This document shows, piece by piece, positions 23,440 through 35,138 of a stretch of DNA of 64,000 nucleotides (position 1 is the first letter of the stretch; the number at the start of each line of letters is the position of its first letter). Under the pieces are notes generated by a model that searched no databases, was not told where the DNA came from, and worked only from the letters and a program-made list of their open reading frames with translations. A program made the position numbers and the translations under genes. Origin of the DNA: Megaustenia siamemsis (lineage: Eukaryota > Mollusca > Gastropoda > Stylommatophora > Ariophantidae); assembly GCA_032433765.1 (NCBI GenBank), contig JAVIAB010000092.1:100862064-100926063 (forward strand). The letters are read 5' to 3'.

Positions 23440-23699
23440 TAAAAAAAAAAGTAAAGTACCCCCGGCACGCCAAGTGGCGTATAGGGAATATGGTGTTAGT
23501 GACCATACATTTTACAGAGCTTCAGCACATGATTTTTGGGGTAATGTGGTCGGTATTACGCCCGTGCCGCTTTACTTTCCCAGAAAAAATCCGGTACCCA
23601 TTTAAGGCTGGGAGAACCCGGAAGCCGTCGGTTGGAATCGAACCCTACCTCTTGTCCTTTGTAGTCCAGTTCACTAACCACTTAGCTATCACGGCTCCC
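23440..23699 (-). mobile_element. tRNA-derived SINE, copy 6, with target duplication
   Basis: A full-length copy, head at the right. Flanked by TATTTTACCTCTG (23427-23439) and TATTTTACTTCTG (23700-23712), 13 bp with one mismatch. On the plus strand the tail begins with a ten-base A run. Confidence 0.9.
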
Positions 23700-23721
23700 T
23701 ATTTTACTTCTGATATCCCAA

Positions 23722-24045
23722 AATTCCTTGGACAGCTAAAAAGACCAGTGAGGAAATTCTCAAAGAGGTCAACACAAAAAGGGAACTCCTAAAAAAAAAA
23801 AAACATTAGAAAAAAACAATCAACATTTTTCGGGCACATCATGAGAATAGGAAAGTTGGAATACTTGGTTACAAGTGGCAAAATAAAAGGAAAGAGAGAT
23901 CGCGGACGACAAAGAGAGAAAATACTGGATAGCTTGGTGTCATGGCATGGAAAACAGTCAACAACAGAACTGATACGATGCACTGTAGATAGAAGATTGT
24001 GGAAGGACATGATCGCCTACGCCAAGCAGTATGGCACATGATGAA
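23722..24045 (+). mobile_element. LINE 3'-end fragment, (TGATGA)-tailed family
   Basis: Encodes KKTSEEILKEVNTKRELL, then QSTFFGHIMRIGKLEYLVTS (23822-23880), RDRGRQREKILDSL and LWKDMIAYAKQYGT, the C-terminal domain also found at 9990-10340. An open frame of 66 codons (23841-24041) covers most of it. Confidence 0.75.
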
Positions 24046-24182
24046 TGACTATAAGCACACTTATCAACCACAGAATTAGAATAAAACCGTGACAGAAGGG
24101 TTTTATTTTCTTGTTGTTCAATACTTTTAGAATAAACGTTTCAAGTATACGCGACTCGGGATCTTTCTTGTGTCAAATATTC

Positions 24183-25010
24183 TTCTTTTTTTTTAACTTT
24201 CGTTCAACTCCCTGTGGAGCATAGGTCTTCAACAAACACTTTCCAAACTGTTCTCTTTCTTGTCATTCTTTTAAGATCACTCCATGACTTCCCCATCATC
24301 TTCATCTCTGCTTCCATCTGTCTTTTCCAACAATATTTTGGTCTTTCTCTTTGTCTTTTTCCTTGGGGATTCCAAAAGAGGGCCTGTTATTTAATATCCT
24401 CAGTTGGCTTCCGCAGCGTGTGTCCTTTCCAGCGCCATCTTATTTGTTGTATCTTTTTGTCCACTGGTATTTGATTGGTACCTTTCCAAAATTCTACATT
24501 GATGATTTTCTCCTACCATGTTTTTATTCTGCGCAAGCATCCATTAATGAAAGTCTGTATCTTCATGATTGTCATTTTTGTTGTTCTCCATATTTCACTG
24601 CCATATAATAGGACTGACTTAACATTGCAATTGAAAATGTTTATTTCAGTATTTAACCCAATTTCTTTGGATTTCTATATATTTTTCCCAGTGCAACAAA
24701 GGCACCTCTTGCTTTTGATATCCTTATTTTGGTATCATTCTCTGTTCCTCCCTTCTTTGCCTACATTCTTACCCAGATATAAGTGAGATTGTACGTCTAG
24801 TAGAGGTATTTCTCCTATTGTTATTTGCTTATTGCCAACTGCATTAATTCTCATAATTTTGATCTTATTTCTATTTATTTTCAATCTCAGCTGTTGTGAT
24901 CGCTCATCAAGTATGCTCATTTTATCTTGTATCTGTTGATGATTAAGTGATAGGAAAGCTATGTCATCAGCAAAGTTTCAGTCATTAAGTTGCTTGGTCA
25001 GTGACCACCG
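24183..25010 (-). mobile_element. LINE 3' portion, second family
   Basis: On the minus strand it matches the better copy at 37488-38465: SILDERSQQLRLKINRNKIK, EIPLLDVQSHLYLG and a C-terminal W.PQGKRQRGRP-like region near 24350. Open only for 61 codons (24735-24920). The left end is a T-rich stretch corresponding to the 3' tail. Confidence 0.7.
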
Positions 25011-25106
25011 AATTTATTTCTGTTGTTCTGAGTTGCGGTCTGAAAGCCATTTTCAGCCAAGACATGGACAATCAAAAACGGAATCTAGAAACGGAAATTG
25101 GAAGAA

Positions 25107-25356
25107 AAGAAAGATACCACGTCACACCACGTGATGTATAGATAATATGGTGTTATTGCCCATATGTTTTATTGACCCTTTTACATTATCTTTGGTGTAA
25201 TAATGTGATCGGCATTTCGCCAGTATCGTATTTTTTTCTGAGGAAAATTCAGTTCCATTTTAAGACTGGGTGAACCTAGATGCCGTAGGTCAGGCTGGAA
25301 CCCGACCTTTTGTTCTTAGTAGTCCAGTTCACTAGGCGCTGAGCTACCACAGCTCC
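25107..25356 (-). mobile_element. tRNA-derived SINE, diverged copy 7
   Basis: The same architecture, but many substitutions (GAGCTACCACAGCTCC head, GACTGGGTGAACCTAGATGC body). It is clearly older than copies 3, 5, 6 and 8. Confidence 0.75.
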
Positions 25357-25477
25357 AGTATATTGGTAAAGCTAAATCGTCAAAGACAAAAAGCTCTAAC
25401 TATACAATTCTTCTACCAGCTTTTGTTCCCCCTTTTCTTCCTTTTGTCAGTTTTACTGGAGCTTTGCGTGATTTTTC

Positions 25478-25680
25478 AGTCCTCCCTATTATCGACCTGA
25501 ATTATTCTGCTATTATATACCCTCCCTATTATCGACCTGAATTATTCTGCTATTATATACCCTCCCTATTATCGACCTGAATTATTCTGCTATTATATAC
25601 CCTCCCTATTATCGACCTGAATTATTCTGCTATTATATACCCTCCCTATTATCGACCTGAATTATTCTGCTATTATATAC
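25478..25680. repeat. 40-bp tandem repeat, five copies
   Basis: CCTCCCTATTATCGACCTGA plus ATTATTCTGCTATTATATAC, five copies with no visible difference. Its first half is related to the monomer of the adjoining minisatellite. Confidence 0.95.
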
Positions 25681-26845
25681 CCTTCCTATTATCGACTTAA
25701 ATATCCTCATTCTTATTATCAACTTAAATGTCCTCCTTCTTATAATCGACTTGAATGTCGCCCTGTTATTCATCGTTTGAATGTCCTCCTTCTTATAATC
25801 GACTTGAATCTCGGCCTGTTATTCATCGTTTGAATGTCCTCCTCCGTATAATCGACTTGAATCTCGCCCTATTATTCATCGTTTGAAAGTCCTCCTTCTT
25901 ATAATCGACTTGAATCTCGCCCTGTTATTAATCGTTTGAATGTCCTCCTTATAATCGACTTGAATGTCGCCCTGTTATTCATCGTTTGAATGTCCTCCTT
26001 CTTATAATCGACTTGAATCTCGGCCTGTTATTCATCGTTTGAATGTCCTCCTCCGTATAATCGACTTGAATCTCGCCCTATTATTCATCGTTTGAAAGTC
26101 CTCCTTCTTATAATCGACTTGAATCTCGCTCTGTTATTCATCGTTTGAATGTCCTCCTTCTTATAATCGACTTGAATGTCGCCCTGTTATTCATCGTTTG
26201 AAAGTCCTCCTTCTTATAATCGACTTGAATCTCGCCCTGTTATTCATCGTTTGAATGTCCTCCTTCTTATAATCGACTTGAATCTCGCCCTGTTATTCAT
26301 CGTTTGCATGTCCTCCTTATAATCGTCTTGAATGTCGCCCTGTTATTCATCATTTGAAAGTCCTCCTTCTTATAATCGACTTGAATCTCGCCCTATTATT
26401 CATCGTTTGAAAGTCCTCCTTCTTATAATCGACTTGAATGTCGCCCTGTTATTAATCGTTTGAATGTCCTCCTTATAATCGACTTGAATGTCGCCCTGTT
26501 ATTCATCGTTTGAAAGTCCTCCTTCTTATAATCGACTTGAATCTCGCCCTATTATTCATCGTTTGAAAGTCCTCCTTCTTATAATCGACTTGAATCTCGC
26601 CCTGTTATTCATCGTTTGAATGTCCTCCATCTTGTTATCGACTTGAATGTCCCCATTTTATTTAACGACTTGGAAATCATTTTTTTTTATAATCGACTTA
26701 AACGTCACTCTTATTATTATCGATTTGAATGTCTCCACTTCTTATTATCGATTTGAATGTCCCCCTTATTATAATCAACTTGAATGCCCCCCTTCTTATA
26801 AACGAATTGAAAGGTTCCCCCTCTTATAATCGACATTAATGTACA
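25681..26845. repeat. 53-bp dimeric minisatellite built from a 26/27-bp monomer
   Basis: The central block repeats a 53-bp pair: CCTCCTTCTTATAATCGACT (27-bp half) and CGCCCTGTTATTCATCGTTT (26-bp half). Both halves go back to one monomer of the type CCTTATTATCGACTTGAATG, which is still seen as single units at both edges (25681-25760 and 26630-26845). Confidence 0.9.
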
Positions 26846-26859
26846 GTAGAAAAACCGCA

Positions 26860-28265
26860 TGCATGTTATGCTTCTGGAATATAAAAAAAATGACAATTAT
26901 AACATCAGTGATAAACTGCCGTGACTGCTGTCTTCGGTGAATAAATAATATTCCGTTCTTAATTTCGCTCAAAAAAACATTTGATTTCTCGCGATCATTA
27001 ACTTGGCTACAAGTTCTTTCTTTGTTCTCACTCAAGCTTGCGGTGGTGATCGGTATTTAACAGTATGACTCATTCAACAAACTGTTCCGGATCATAGACA
27101 ACGTGCTGGCATTGACTTTCTGCTTCAGGATATTAAGATCTTGTTGTGATCAAATCATCACCACTAGACTCATATATCGAGATAAATCGTTGTTCTTTTC
27201 TACAAAGCGAATCAAAGGTGTTTCCATAATTCATATTATTATTCACGTACTGTCTATTTCTCCGTGGTTTCTATTTCTTTATTAAGAGTTGTATTGACAG
27301 TATACTGTTTGCATAATTATGTTTATGTACATCGCTTATTTGTTGTTACACAAACTTACGAATTTTAAAAATGTATATATTTTTTTCAACCTTCAAATTA
27401 CCTTTTTTTCCTTTAGATAATGAATTATTATAGTGTGTTCCAAGTTCATGCATATTTATTACGTTGATGCGTTCACTCAATATTCAGGTTTTCTCCTATT
27501 GGTCTTACAAACTTGTGTGTTGATGTACTCACTTTCATTTCCTCTCTATCCATCATTTGTTCAGAACATTTACTAGATTTACATGTAGCTCACACAGGGC
27601 TCTAGAAATAAAAGTTGTGCGCAGGGCTTTTTGCATTCCAGTATTGTAGTGGTACTTAGCGATCCTGAGATACATATTTTATAAAGAATTCAAAATTACG
27701 AGCAGAATTATCGACAGTTTATTTTCTTGTGCCACGATCGTCAACAACGATGATACAAATATACAAGCACGCCAGAGCTTCATATGCCTGATATTACGAT
27801 TTTCTTCTTTTATAAGATGCGATTATAGATTTCCTGTAAACTTTTCTTTCAATTTAAAAAAGCACCGATTTTGAGTATTGTAATATTAATAAGTGGACGT
27901 AGCAAATGTCAAAGGTGACCAGAATTAAAATCGTGCGCAAGGAACCAACCTTTGAGAGTACAAAAAGAGAGAAGCATGGAATGATAGCACAACATTGAGT
28001 TAATGTAGTTACTTCTTTTCAGCATTAACTCTAAAACAGTTATTAAAGCTTAGAACGGCGTGTCGAATGCTGGGATATGTATGTAAGCCTCTTAAGACAA
28101 ACAGAACACAATAAGAACGCCAAGATTGGTCACAGTTGTCACAAAATGAACCATCTGGTGTGGATATAAAACTATAATCTTCATTTAATTTCCTCATTCA
28201 TTGATAGCTTATTGCCAGTAAAATATATTCTCAAGTACACATATGTCATTATGTTGTCTTTAGAT
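26860..28265. other. Mostly unrecognised, AT-rich
   Basis: Apart from one arm of an 80-bp inverted repeat at 27044-27123, I see no reading frame with recognisable content and no array. Confidence 0.4.
27044..27123 (+). repeat. 80-bp inverted repeat, left arm
   Basis: GATCGGTATTTAACAGTATG, ACTCATTCAACAAACTG and GTGCTGGCATTGACTTTCTG occur again in reverse complement at 31956-32037, with only a few differences. Confidence 0.85.
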
Positions 28266-28269
28266 AAAA

Positions 28270-29110
28270 TGACTTAAGATAGAGTTTTAGTTCACTTGTC
28301 AAATACAGCCAGACAGATCAAAGATGCGAATTGGAGAAGTGATAAAAGCACAGCAAGGACTCATATAAGTAATTATGATGGCGGTCAAAAGTTGCGAAAA
28401 ACATAACAATAAAAACCAAGATTGAATATCTGGAATGTTGAAAAGCTTCTCTCAGAGAAAGTTACCAATGATCAACAACAGTATGGACAAATATAATAAC
28501 GATAACGTAGGCATTTCTGAACACAGATAGGCTGGAGGGGGTCATATTTATTTAGACAGTCAAGCAAGCAGTGTTGACAACATCTGTTCAGAAAAGGAAA
28601 AGGTAGGGCAGAGTTCATCCTGACAAAGAAAACATGCAACTCTCCTTGGTTTACAATCCGGCCAATAGCAGATTTCCAACAATCGGACTAGAGAGGAGAA
28701 CGCGGAGCATCACATTGTTACAAGTAAATTCACAAACAGAAGCAGCAAGTTATGAGCAATATAATTAATAATTCTACAATACAATATAACAGCATAGAAA
28801 ATAAATTAACAAAATAAACATTTTAATCATCGCGGGCGATTTCAACGCGAGAATTGGCACGGAAAGAACGGAAAAAAGGAAAGGGATCGATGGAAATTTA
28901 GCATAGAACATAGAAGCTATAGAGGGGAGAAGTTTCTAGAATATCTCTAACCTTGCTATTGCCAACACGTTCTTAAAACAACACCAAGCAAGAAGATTAC
29001 ATAAGCGGCTACCTGTCCACATAGCAGCCTCAGAAACCAAATACACTTCATCGTGGTCCAGCCACAGCCAACTATAGATTTACTAAGGCCCATGGGCAGA
29101 AAATAAAATC
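28270..29110 (+). pseudogene. LINE endonuclease domain relic
   Basis: In alternating frames: IWNVEKLLSEK near 28430, an ISEHR-type stretch near 28510, ILTKKTCN near 28618 and IIAGDFNARIG near 28830. This is the order of an AP-type LINE endonuclease, and GDFNARIG is the conserved catalytic D..N motif. Many stops. Confidence 0.6.
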
Positions 29111-29113
29111 GGA

Positions 29114-29250
29114 AAACCCTCCAATTAGAGTGACGCTTTCGGCTACATGATGTAAATATAGACGGCTGACGTCACTTACAAGACGGCTGACGTCACTCAC
29201 AACCGCTCCTGCGTGCAAGGCTGAAAACGTCACACTAGTTGGAGGTTTTC
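29114..29250. mobile_element. Foldback MITE-like element
   Basis: GGAAAACCCTCCAATTAGAG pairs with the reverse complement of CTAGTTGGAGGTTTTCT at the other end, about 24 bp of imperfect inverted repeat. It contains a direct repeat of ACGGCTGACGTCACT. It shares CTGAAAACGTCACA with the element at 8488-8654. It lies between the endonuclease and reverse-transcriptase parts of a LINE, so it may have inserted there. Confidence 0.5.
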
Positions 29251-29479
29251 TTGGAATCCCGCAGGTCTAAGGAAATCTACAGATCTGTGGTCGAATAAAG
29301 ATCAGGCCATTGGCCAAATCGCTACCTGGTGCAAACTGGGATTCTGATCCTGATCTACTAATGACAGATTTTAAAATAAGTCTTTACAAATGTGGTGAGT
29401 CCAATACGCTTTAATACAGATGCTATACCATCGGAATATAACATCGAGGTATAAAACACAAGTTTGACGTACCGATGGC

Positions 29480-30006
29480 TGTAAGGAAAAATGTCAACAG
29501 ACGAGCTGACCCCACAAGCAAAAGACGTTCCCATCTCACCAGCCCAAAACACCATCACAAGAAATGTGATTAGTAGATCATACCTATGTCTCAACAAAGC
29601 AATGACCCTCATTGAAGAAAGAAGCAAATTAAAGCAAATAGGAGATAAACTAAATAGTGATGACTGCATACAATATACAAAAAGCAGTTAAAACAAAGAT
29701 CACGAGAGAAAGAGAAAATCAAAATATTATGAACGACTCCTGCAGAGTAGAAATGTGACATATGCAGGGGAGAGATAGAGAAAACAGAACAGTAACTGGT
29801 GATTGTATTTTGAGACCATCAGTTCAGATAGTTAATGACCACAATGCCAACACACTGATTGAACAAAAGGATATATTACAAGATGGAACGAATATTGTGT
29901 ACAGTTATGTATGAAGATACTTCAAGGCACTCAGATATAATAATAGAAAGTGAAGAACGGGAGCCTGCGCTCGATGAAGTGCGCTCCGCAATAAACATTT
30001 CGAATA
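29480..30006 (+). pseudogene. LINE linker and start of reverse transcriptase
   Basis: Broken frames leading to ERILCTVMYEDTSRHSD and EEREPALDEVRSAINIS, the usual text just before the first RT motif. It runs directly into the 60-bp array, whose unit is the next RT motif (GKSLGYYDIHAAEFI). Confidence 0.6.
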
Positions 30007-31686
30007 GAGGAAAGTCACTAGGATATTATGATATTCATGCAGCTGAATTCATCATTGCAGGAGGTAGAGGAAAGTCACTAGGATATTATGATATTCATGC
30101 AGCTGAATTCATCCTTGCAGGAGGTAGGGGAAAGTCACTAGGATATTATGATATTCATGCAGCTGAATTCATCATTGCAGGAGGTAGGGGAAAGTCACTA
30201 GGATATTATGATATTCATGCAGCTTAATTCATCCTTGCAGGAGGTAGGGGAAAGTCACTAGGATATTATGATATTCATGCAGCTGAATTCATCATTGCAG
30301 GAGGTAGGGGAAAGTCACTAGGATATTATGATATTCATGCAGCTGAATTCATCATTGCAGGAGGTAGGGGAAAGTCACTAGGATATTATGATATTCATGC
30401 AGCTGAATTCATCCTTGCAGGAGGTAGGGGAAAGTCACTAGGATATTATGATATTCATGCAGCTGAATTCATCCTTGCAGGAGGTAGGGGAAAGTCACTA
30501 GGATATTATGATATTCATGCAGCTGAATTCATCCTTGCAGGAGGTAGGGGAAAGTCACTAGGATATTATGATATTCATGCAGCTGAATTCATCCTTGCAG
30601 GAGGTAGAGGAAAGTCACTAGGATATTATGATATTCATGCAGCTGAATTCATCATTGCAGGAGGTAGGGGAAAGTCACTAGGATATTATGATATTCATGC
30701 AGCTGAATTCATCCTTGCAGGAGGTAGGGGAAAGTCACTAGGATATTATGATATTCATGCAGCTGAATTCATCATTGCAGGAGGTAGGGGAAAGTCACTA
30801 GGATATTATGATATTCATGCAGCTGAATTCATCCTTGCAGGAGGTAGGGGAAAGTCACTAGGATATTATGATATTCATGCAGCTGAATTCATCCTTGCAG
30901 GAGGTAGGGGAAAGTCACTAGGATATTATGATATTCATGCAGCTGAATTCATCATTGCAGGAGGTAGGGGAAAGTCACTAGGATATTATGATATTCATGC
31001 AGCTGAATTCATCCTTGCAGGAGGTAGGGGAAAGTCACTAGGATATTATGATATTCATGCAGCTGAATTCATCATTGCAGGAGGTAGGGGAAAGTCACTA
31101 GGATATTATGATATTCATGCAGCTGAATTCATCCTTGCAGGAGGTAGGGGAAAGTCACTAGGATATTATGATATTCATGCAGCTGAATTCATCATTGCAG
31201 GAGGTAGGGGAAAGTCACTAGGATATTATGATATTCATGCAGCTGAATTCATCATTGCAGGAGGTAGGGGAAAGTCACTAGGATATTATGATATTCATGC
31301 AGCTGAATTCATCCTTGCAGGAGGTAGGGGAAAGTCACTAGGATATTATGATATTCATGCAGCTGAATTCATCCTTGCAGGAGGTAGGGGAAAGTCACTA
31401 GGATATTATGATATTCATGCAGCTGAATTCATCATTGCAGGAGGTAGGGGAAAGTCACTAGGATATTATGATATTCATGCAGCTGAATTCATCATTGCAG
31501 GAGGTAGAGGAAAGTCACTAGGATATTATGATATTCATGCAGCTGAATTCATCATTGCAGGAGGTAGAGGAAAGTCACTAGGATATTATGATATTCATGC
31601 AGCTGAATTCATCATTGCAGGAGGTAGAGGAAAGTCACTAGGATATTATGATATTCATGCAGCTGAATTCATCCTTGCAGGAGGTA
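30007..31686 (+). repeat. 60-bp minisatellite: 28 copies of an RT motif
   Basis: Twenty-eight units of exactly 60 bp. The unit translates as GKSLGYYDIHAAEFIIAGGR, which is RT motif 1 of LINEs (compare GKSAGPDRLTNE in the I-type LINE). Only two sites vary regularly: A/G in GGTAGRGG, which is synonymous, and A/C in ATCMTTGCAG, which changes Ile to Leu. One unit has TAA in place of TGAA (near 30225), which ends the frame. A frame-preserving period and near identity point to recent amplification. Confidence 0.95.
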
Positions 31687-32990
31687 GGGGGAGGGGGCGT
31701 GTTCGTATTTATCGTGCACTTCAGGTATGACGATCTGGAAGAGTACTGCGTGACCAACAATCTAGAGAAGACAAGTTGCACGTCAGTCGAAGGAAATCTA
31801 AAGTTGTGTACAAGCTACCACGAGAATGTAGAAATGTCAGTTTAATACACTCACAGATCATAATGAAGAGAATAGAACGGAAATTGTTACGATAGGGACC
31901 GCATATAGTTCAGGCATGTTTTAGACCTAGTGGAAGTACCAAGGACTACATCGTTAGCAGAAAGTCAGTGCCAGCACGGTGTATATGATCCGGAACAGTT
32001 TGTTGAATGAGTCATACTGTTAAATACCGATCATCATCGGTACCATTAGCATCTTTGATAAATGTGAGGAATGTAACGTAGAACTTCAGAAATGCTTCGT
32101 AGATTATATACATTTTAGAACATAATAAAAGACATCGGCTTTCCAACACACATAATAGAATCACTCTATCACGAACAATAAGCAGCTATCAGGATAGTTT
32201 GTGAAACATCAGGTTGGTTCGAAATACAATAAGAATTGAGGCAGTGGTTATAACTCTCTTCATACCTGTTAAACAACTATGCTGAGAGCACCAGAAGTTA
32301 AAAACGGTGACAGTTTTTTTGAAGTTCGACCCTTCCCAATAAATGATAACATAATACTAGAACTCAGATGTTCTAATGACACACTTCTGATCTCAAACAG
32401 TGCAAAAATAATAGAAGAGACAACTGAGTTGATTAAAAGTACACAGTGAAGAGGAAAACCTCTATTGGAAAATACAGATAACAAAGATATTAATCCGCCG
32501 ACAAAGTAAAACAGCCAACTTAAAATCGACAATGAATAACTTGAGATTGTAACCAATTATGAATATTTGGGATTTGTAGTAATTAACAATGGAGACTGTG
32601 AGAAAGAGATAGAGATCAAAGGGAGACTAACAATAGCAAAACAAAAATTAAACGTCTTAAAGAAAATATTGCACAGAACCATCAATGCTGTAATATTAAT
32701 TAAAACTACATCTTATCGAAACAAAATGCTACAATTTGTACAATACCTTAGATAGTGAATAAGTTAAATGAAGACGTATTGAACTCAGAATAGAGCTGGC
32801 TTATAAACATCGTACAGAGGACAATCAAATATTACGGTCTGGTTTAAAATATAACAAAAAACAATGTATGGTTTAGTTCCAGGAAAATAGACAGCCATAG
32901 ATGAAGAAGAAACTAACTGGTCTCAAGACAACAAAGAGACATTGAACCTGACAACAGAGTAAACGTGACAATTCACTAGATTCATAAGTC
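31687..32990 (+). mobile_element. LINE reverse transcriptase, continuation after the array
   Basis: In changing frames: QACFRPSGSTKDYIV near 31910, FDKCEECNVELQKCFVDY (motif A region, near 32055), DIGFPTHIIESLYHEQ near 32130, the motif-C position as CSNDTLLIS near 32375 (the YADD tyrosine and first acidic context are lost), and ITIAKQKLN-type thumb text in an open frame at 32567-32755. The copy is dead. Together with 28270-30006 and the array it forms one LINE of about 4.7 kb. Confidence 0.65.
31956..32037 (-). repeat. 80-bp inverted repeat, right arm
   Basis: Reverse complement of 27044-27123. It sits between RT motifs TKDYI and the FDKCEE stretch and adds about 80 bp that other LINEs of this type lack, so it is an insertion in the LINE. 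Confidence 0.8.
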
Positions 32991-33029
32991 CGTGAACGAG
33001 AGCAACGCTATAGCAAGAGACTTGAAACT

Positions 33030-33325
33030 AGACGATGTCAGTTATTTATCATTTCTGTTGTTGACCTTCTGCCAAGCCATTCTCATAAGCTCTTTGGTAT
33101 ACTTTCTCTTTGCTTCCCTCTATTTCTTCGTTCATCAATTTTTCCAGTTGTCACAATATATTTCAGCTGCTCCCTTCCCATTACATGACAAAAATGATGA
33201 TTTTTTCTTCCTAATATTGGAAATTATCACTTTTTGCTTTGTCCTCTTCCATAACGTTTTCATTACTCTTCTTAGCTGCTCATGGTATTCTCAACATTCT
33301 TCTGCAAAACCACATTTATGTTAGG
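33030..33325 (-). mobile_element. LINE 3'-end fragment, (TGATGA)-tailed family
   Basis: The minus strand matches the C-terminal domain at 10000-10300. For example, GACAAAAATGATGATTTTTT and CTAATATTGGAAATTATCAC correspond to the FFGHVMRR region. It has frameshifts. Confidence 0.65.
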
Positions 33326-33329
33326 CCAG

Positions 33330-33614
33330 GTCGGGTAGTTTTACCTGCTATTGTTTGCAGTAGACAGTACAACCTGCGGCTGTCCTGCTGCCTTGAAGAG
33401 TAAAAGGCTAAGGGAGGGTAGGTACCCTAAAGTAAAACAACCCCACTGCCTTGTGGGTGAAACATTTTAGTCAAAGGCTAGTGAAGTCAACTGTAAACAA
33501 ACCGACGGAATTGAATAGAAAACCACCGTAACAACTTCTTTGTTTAGTCATGGGAAAATATAGTGTACTATAAATTATGGTTTCAAAATAAAACTATTGA
33601 ATATTTGTACTTAC
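33330..33614. other. No recognised feature
   Basis: About 285 bp with no array or reading frame that I recognise. Confidence 0.35.
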
Positions 33615-33617
33615 GTT

Positions 33618-33955
33618 TTGCATTTTTATATATGTCAAGAATCTCATAATGTTTTGCATGTTTATATATGTCAAGAATCTCATAATGTTTTGCATGTTTA
33701 TATAGGTAGAGAATCTCATAAAGTTTTGCATGTTTATATAGGTAGAGAATCTCATAAAGTTTTGCATGTTTATATATGTCAAGAATCTCATAAAGTTTTG
33801 CATGTTTATATAGGTAGAGAATCTCATAAAGTTTTGCATGTTTATATAGGTAGAGAATCTCATAAAGTTTTGCATGTTTATATATGTAAATAATCTCGTA
33901 AAGTTTTGCATGTTTATATATGTGGGGAATCTCGTAAAGTTTTGCCTGTTTATTA
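33618..33955. repeat. 36-bp minisatellite
   Basis: Nine units of GTTTTGCATGTTTATATAGG plus TAGAGAATCTCATAAA. The period is a multiple of 3 and the unit has no stop in several frames, which explains three overlapping open frames of 98-153 codons. None of them is a credible gene. Confidence 0.95.
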
Positions 33956-34129
33956 GCGTGACCAACTTGTGGAAAAGCCCCTCTTGAACGTTGTTTATGC
34001 TGGATCCAAGGAAACAATTTAAGGTCGTTCTGGCCTGATTTTGATAGGAACTCAAATATCGCCGTTATACCTTACACTTGAACAATTCCGCGCGCAAACA
34101 AACAAAAAAATCCTTAAGGCTCTAGAAGA

Positions 34130-34135
34130 CAAACA
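34130..34135. other. 6-bp target-site duplication, left
   Basis: CAAACA, directly before the first base of the left arm, and the same six bases follow the right arm at 44995-45000. Six-base duplications are typical of Maverick/Polinton integration (family knowledge). Chance is possible in this A-rich flank. Confidence 0.75.
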
Positions 34136-34140
34136 AGTAG

Positions 34141-34310
34141 TATAGATGGCGGTTAATGCCCCCTTTTCTGCCTGTATACTTTATATAGAAAAAAACGCAG
34201 CTGCGTGTATACTTTTTATATAGAAAAAATCGCAGCGGTTAATGCCCCCTAACCTTTTCTGCGTGTATACTTTCTATACAGAAAAAAAACGAAAAAAAAC
34301 GCAGCAAGAC
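34141..34310. repeat. Subterminal repeats of the element end
   Basis: GCGGTTAATGCCCC occurs at 34152 and 34217, and GTATACTTTNTATA followed by NAGAAAAAA occurs three times (34175-34191, 34207-34225, 34265-34285 approximately). The mirror image lies at 44820-44990. Repeats next to a terminus often bind the integrase or replication proteins; that role is inference here. Confidence 0.7.
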
Positions 34311-34464
34311 GGATCGACCAAGACAGCGAGACCTTGGTGAGCATAGGTGACCTCGTGATGCGCACTGCCTCACGATATGTGTGTGCTTGTAAATAAATAG
34401 TGTTGTGATGAGTTGAAAAGGGAGGAAAGAAGGTGCTAGCTCTAGCTTGCTCATCAGTAATACT

Positions 34465-34864
34465 GGTTCGCTATCTCTCTCTCTCTCTCTATCTCTCTCC
34501 CTCTCCATCGCTATCTCTTTCACTCTCGATCATTCTCTCTCCAATTCCGTCTCTGTCTCTCGCGTTATCTCTCTCTCCCTCTCCGTCTCTGTCTCTCTCG
34601 TTATCTCTCCCCCTCTCCATCGCTCTCTCTCTCTCTCGCTCCCTCTCTGTCTCTTTCGCTCTCGCTGTCTCTATCTCTCGCTATCTCTCTCCCTCTCCAT
34701 CGCTCTCTCTCGCTCCCTCTCCAGCTCTGTCTCTTTCGGTCTCGCTATCTCTCTCCATCTCTGGCTCTCGCGATCTCTCGCCCGCTCCATCGCTCTCGCT
34801 CCCTCTCCAGCTCTGTCTCTTTAAACCAGGTGCTAGCTCTCGCTTGCTCATCAGTAATAGTGGT

Positions 34865-34902
<38 letters not shown>
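34465..34902. repeat. CT-rich imperfect tract (left arm)
   Basis: About 440 bp of CTCTCT with interspersed CGCTATCTCT and CCATCGCT, flanked by a direct repeat of TTGCTCATCAGTAATA (34448 and 34842). Long SLSLSL frames here, and RERERE frames on the other strand, are composition artefacts. Confidence 0.9.
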
Positions 34903-35138
34903 AAGTGAATTAACCAAGACAGGTACAATAAACAAATATGAAGCCTTCTATATAATTTTCACAATAACAATTTTATTAATTCATGAGTGAACATATATTT
35001 TATACTTGTACAGTAAAATTTAACATCTCTCTCTCTCGCTCTCCCTTCTCCTAACCCCCTCCTAGTCTTTTCTCCTACCATGTCACCCGCCCATTTCACT
35101 TTCCGTTTTGACCACACAAGCTCGAACGCGATGACTAA

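Noticed and set aside
30007..31686. CRISPR-like array
   Set aside because: Units follow each other directly with no variable spacers, and the unit is LINE coding sequence; the other arrays also lack spacers.
34433..34990. Ser/Leu-rich 185-codon frame and its mirror at 44121-44678
   Set aside because: Translation of an imperfect CT tract; frames exist on both strands (SLSL and RERE).
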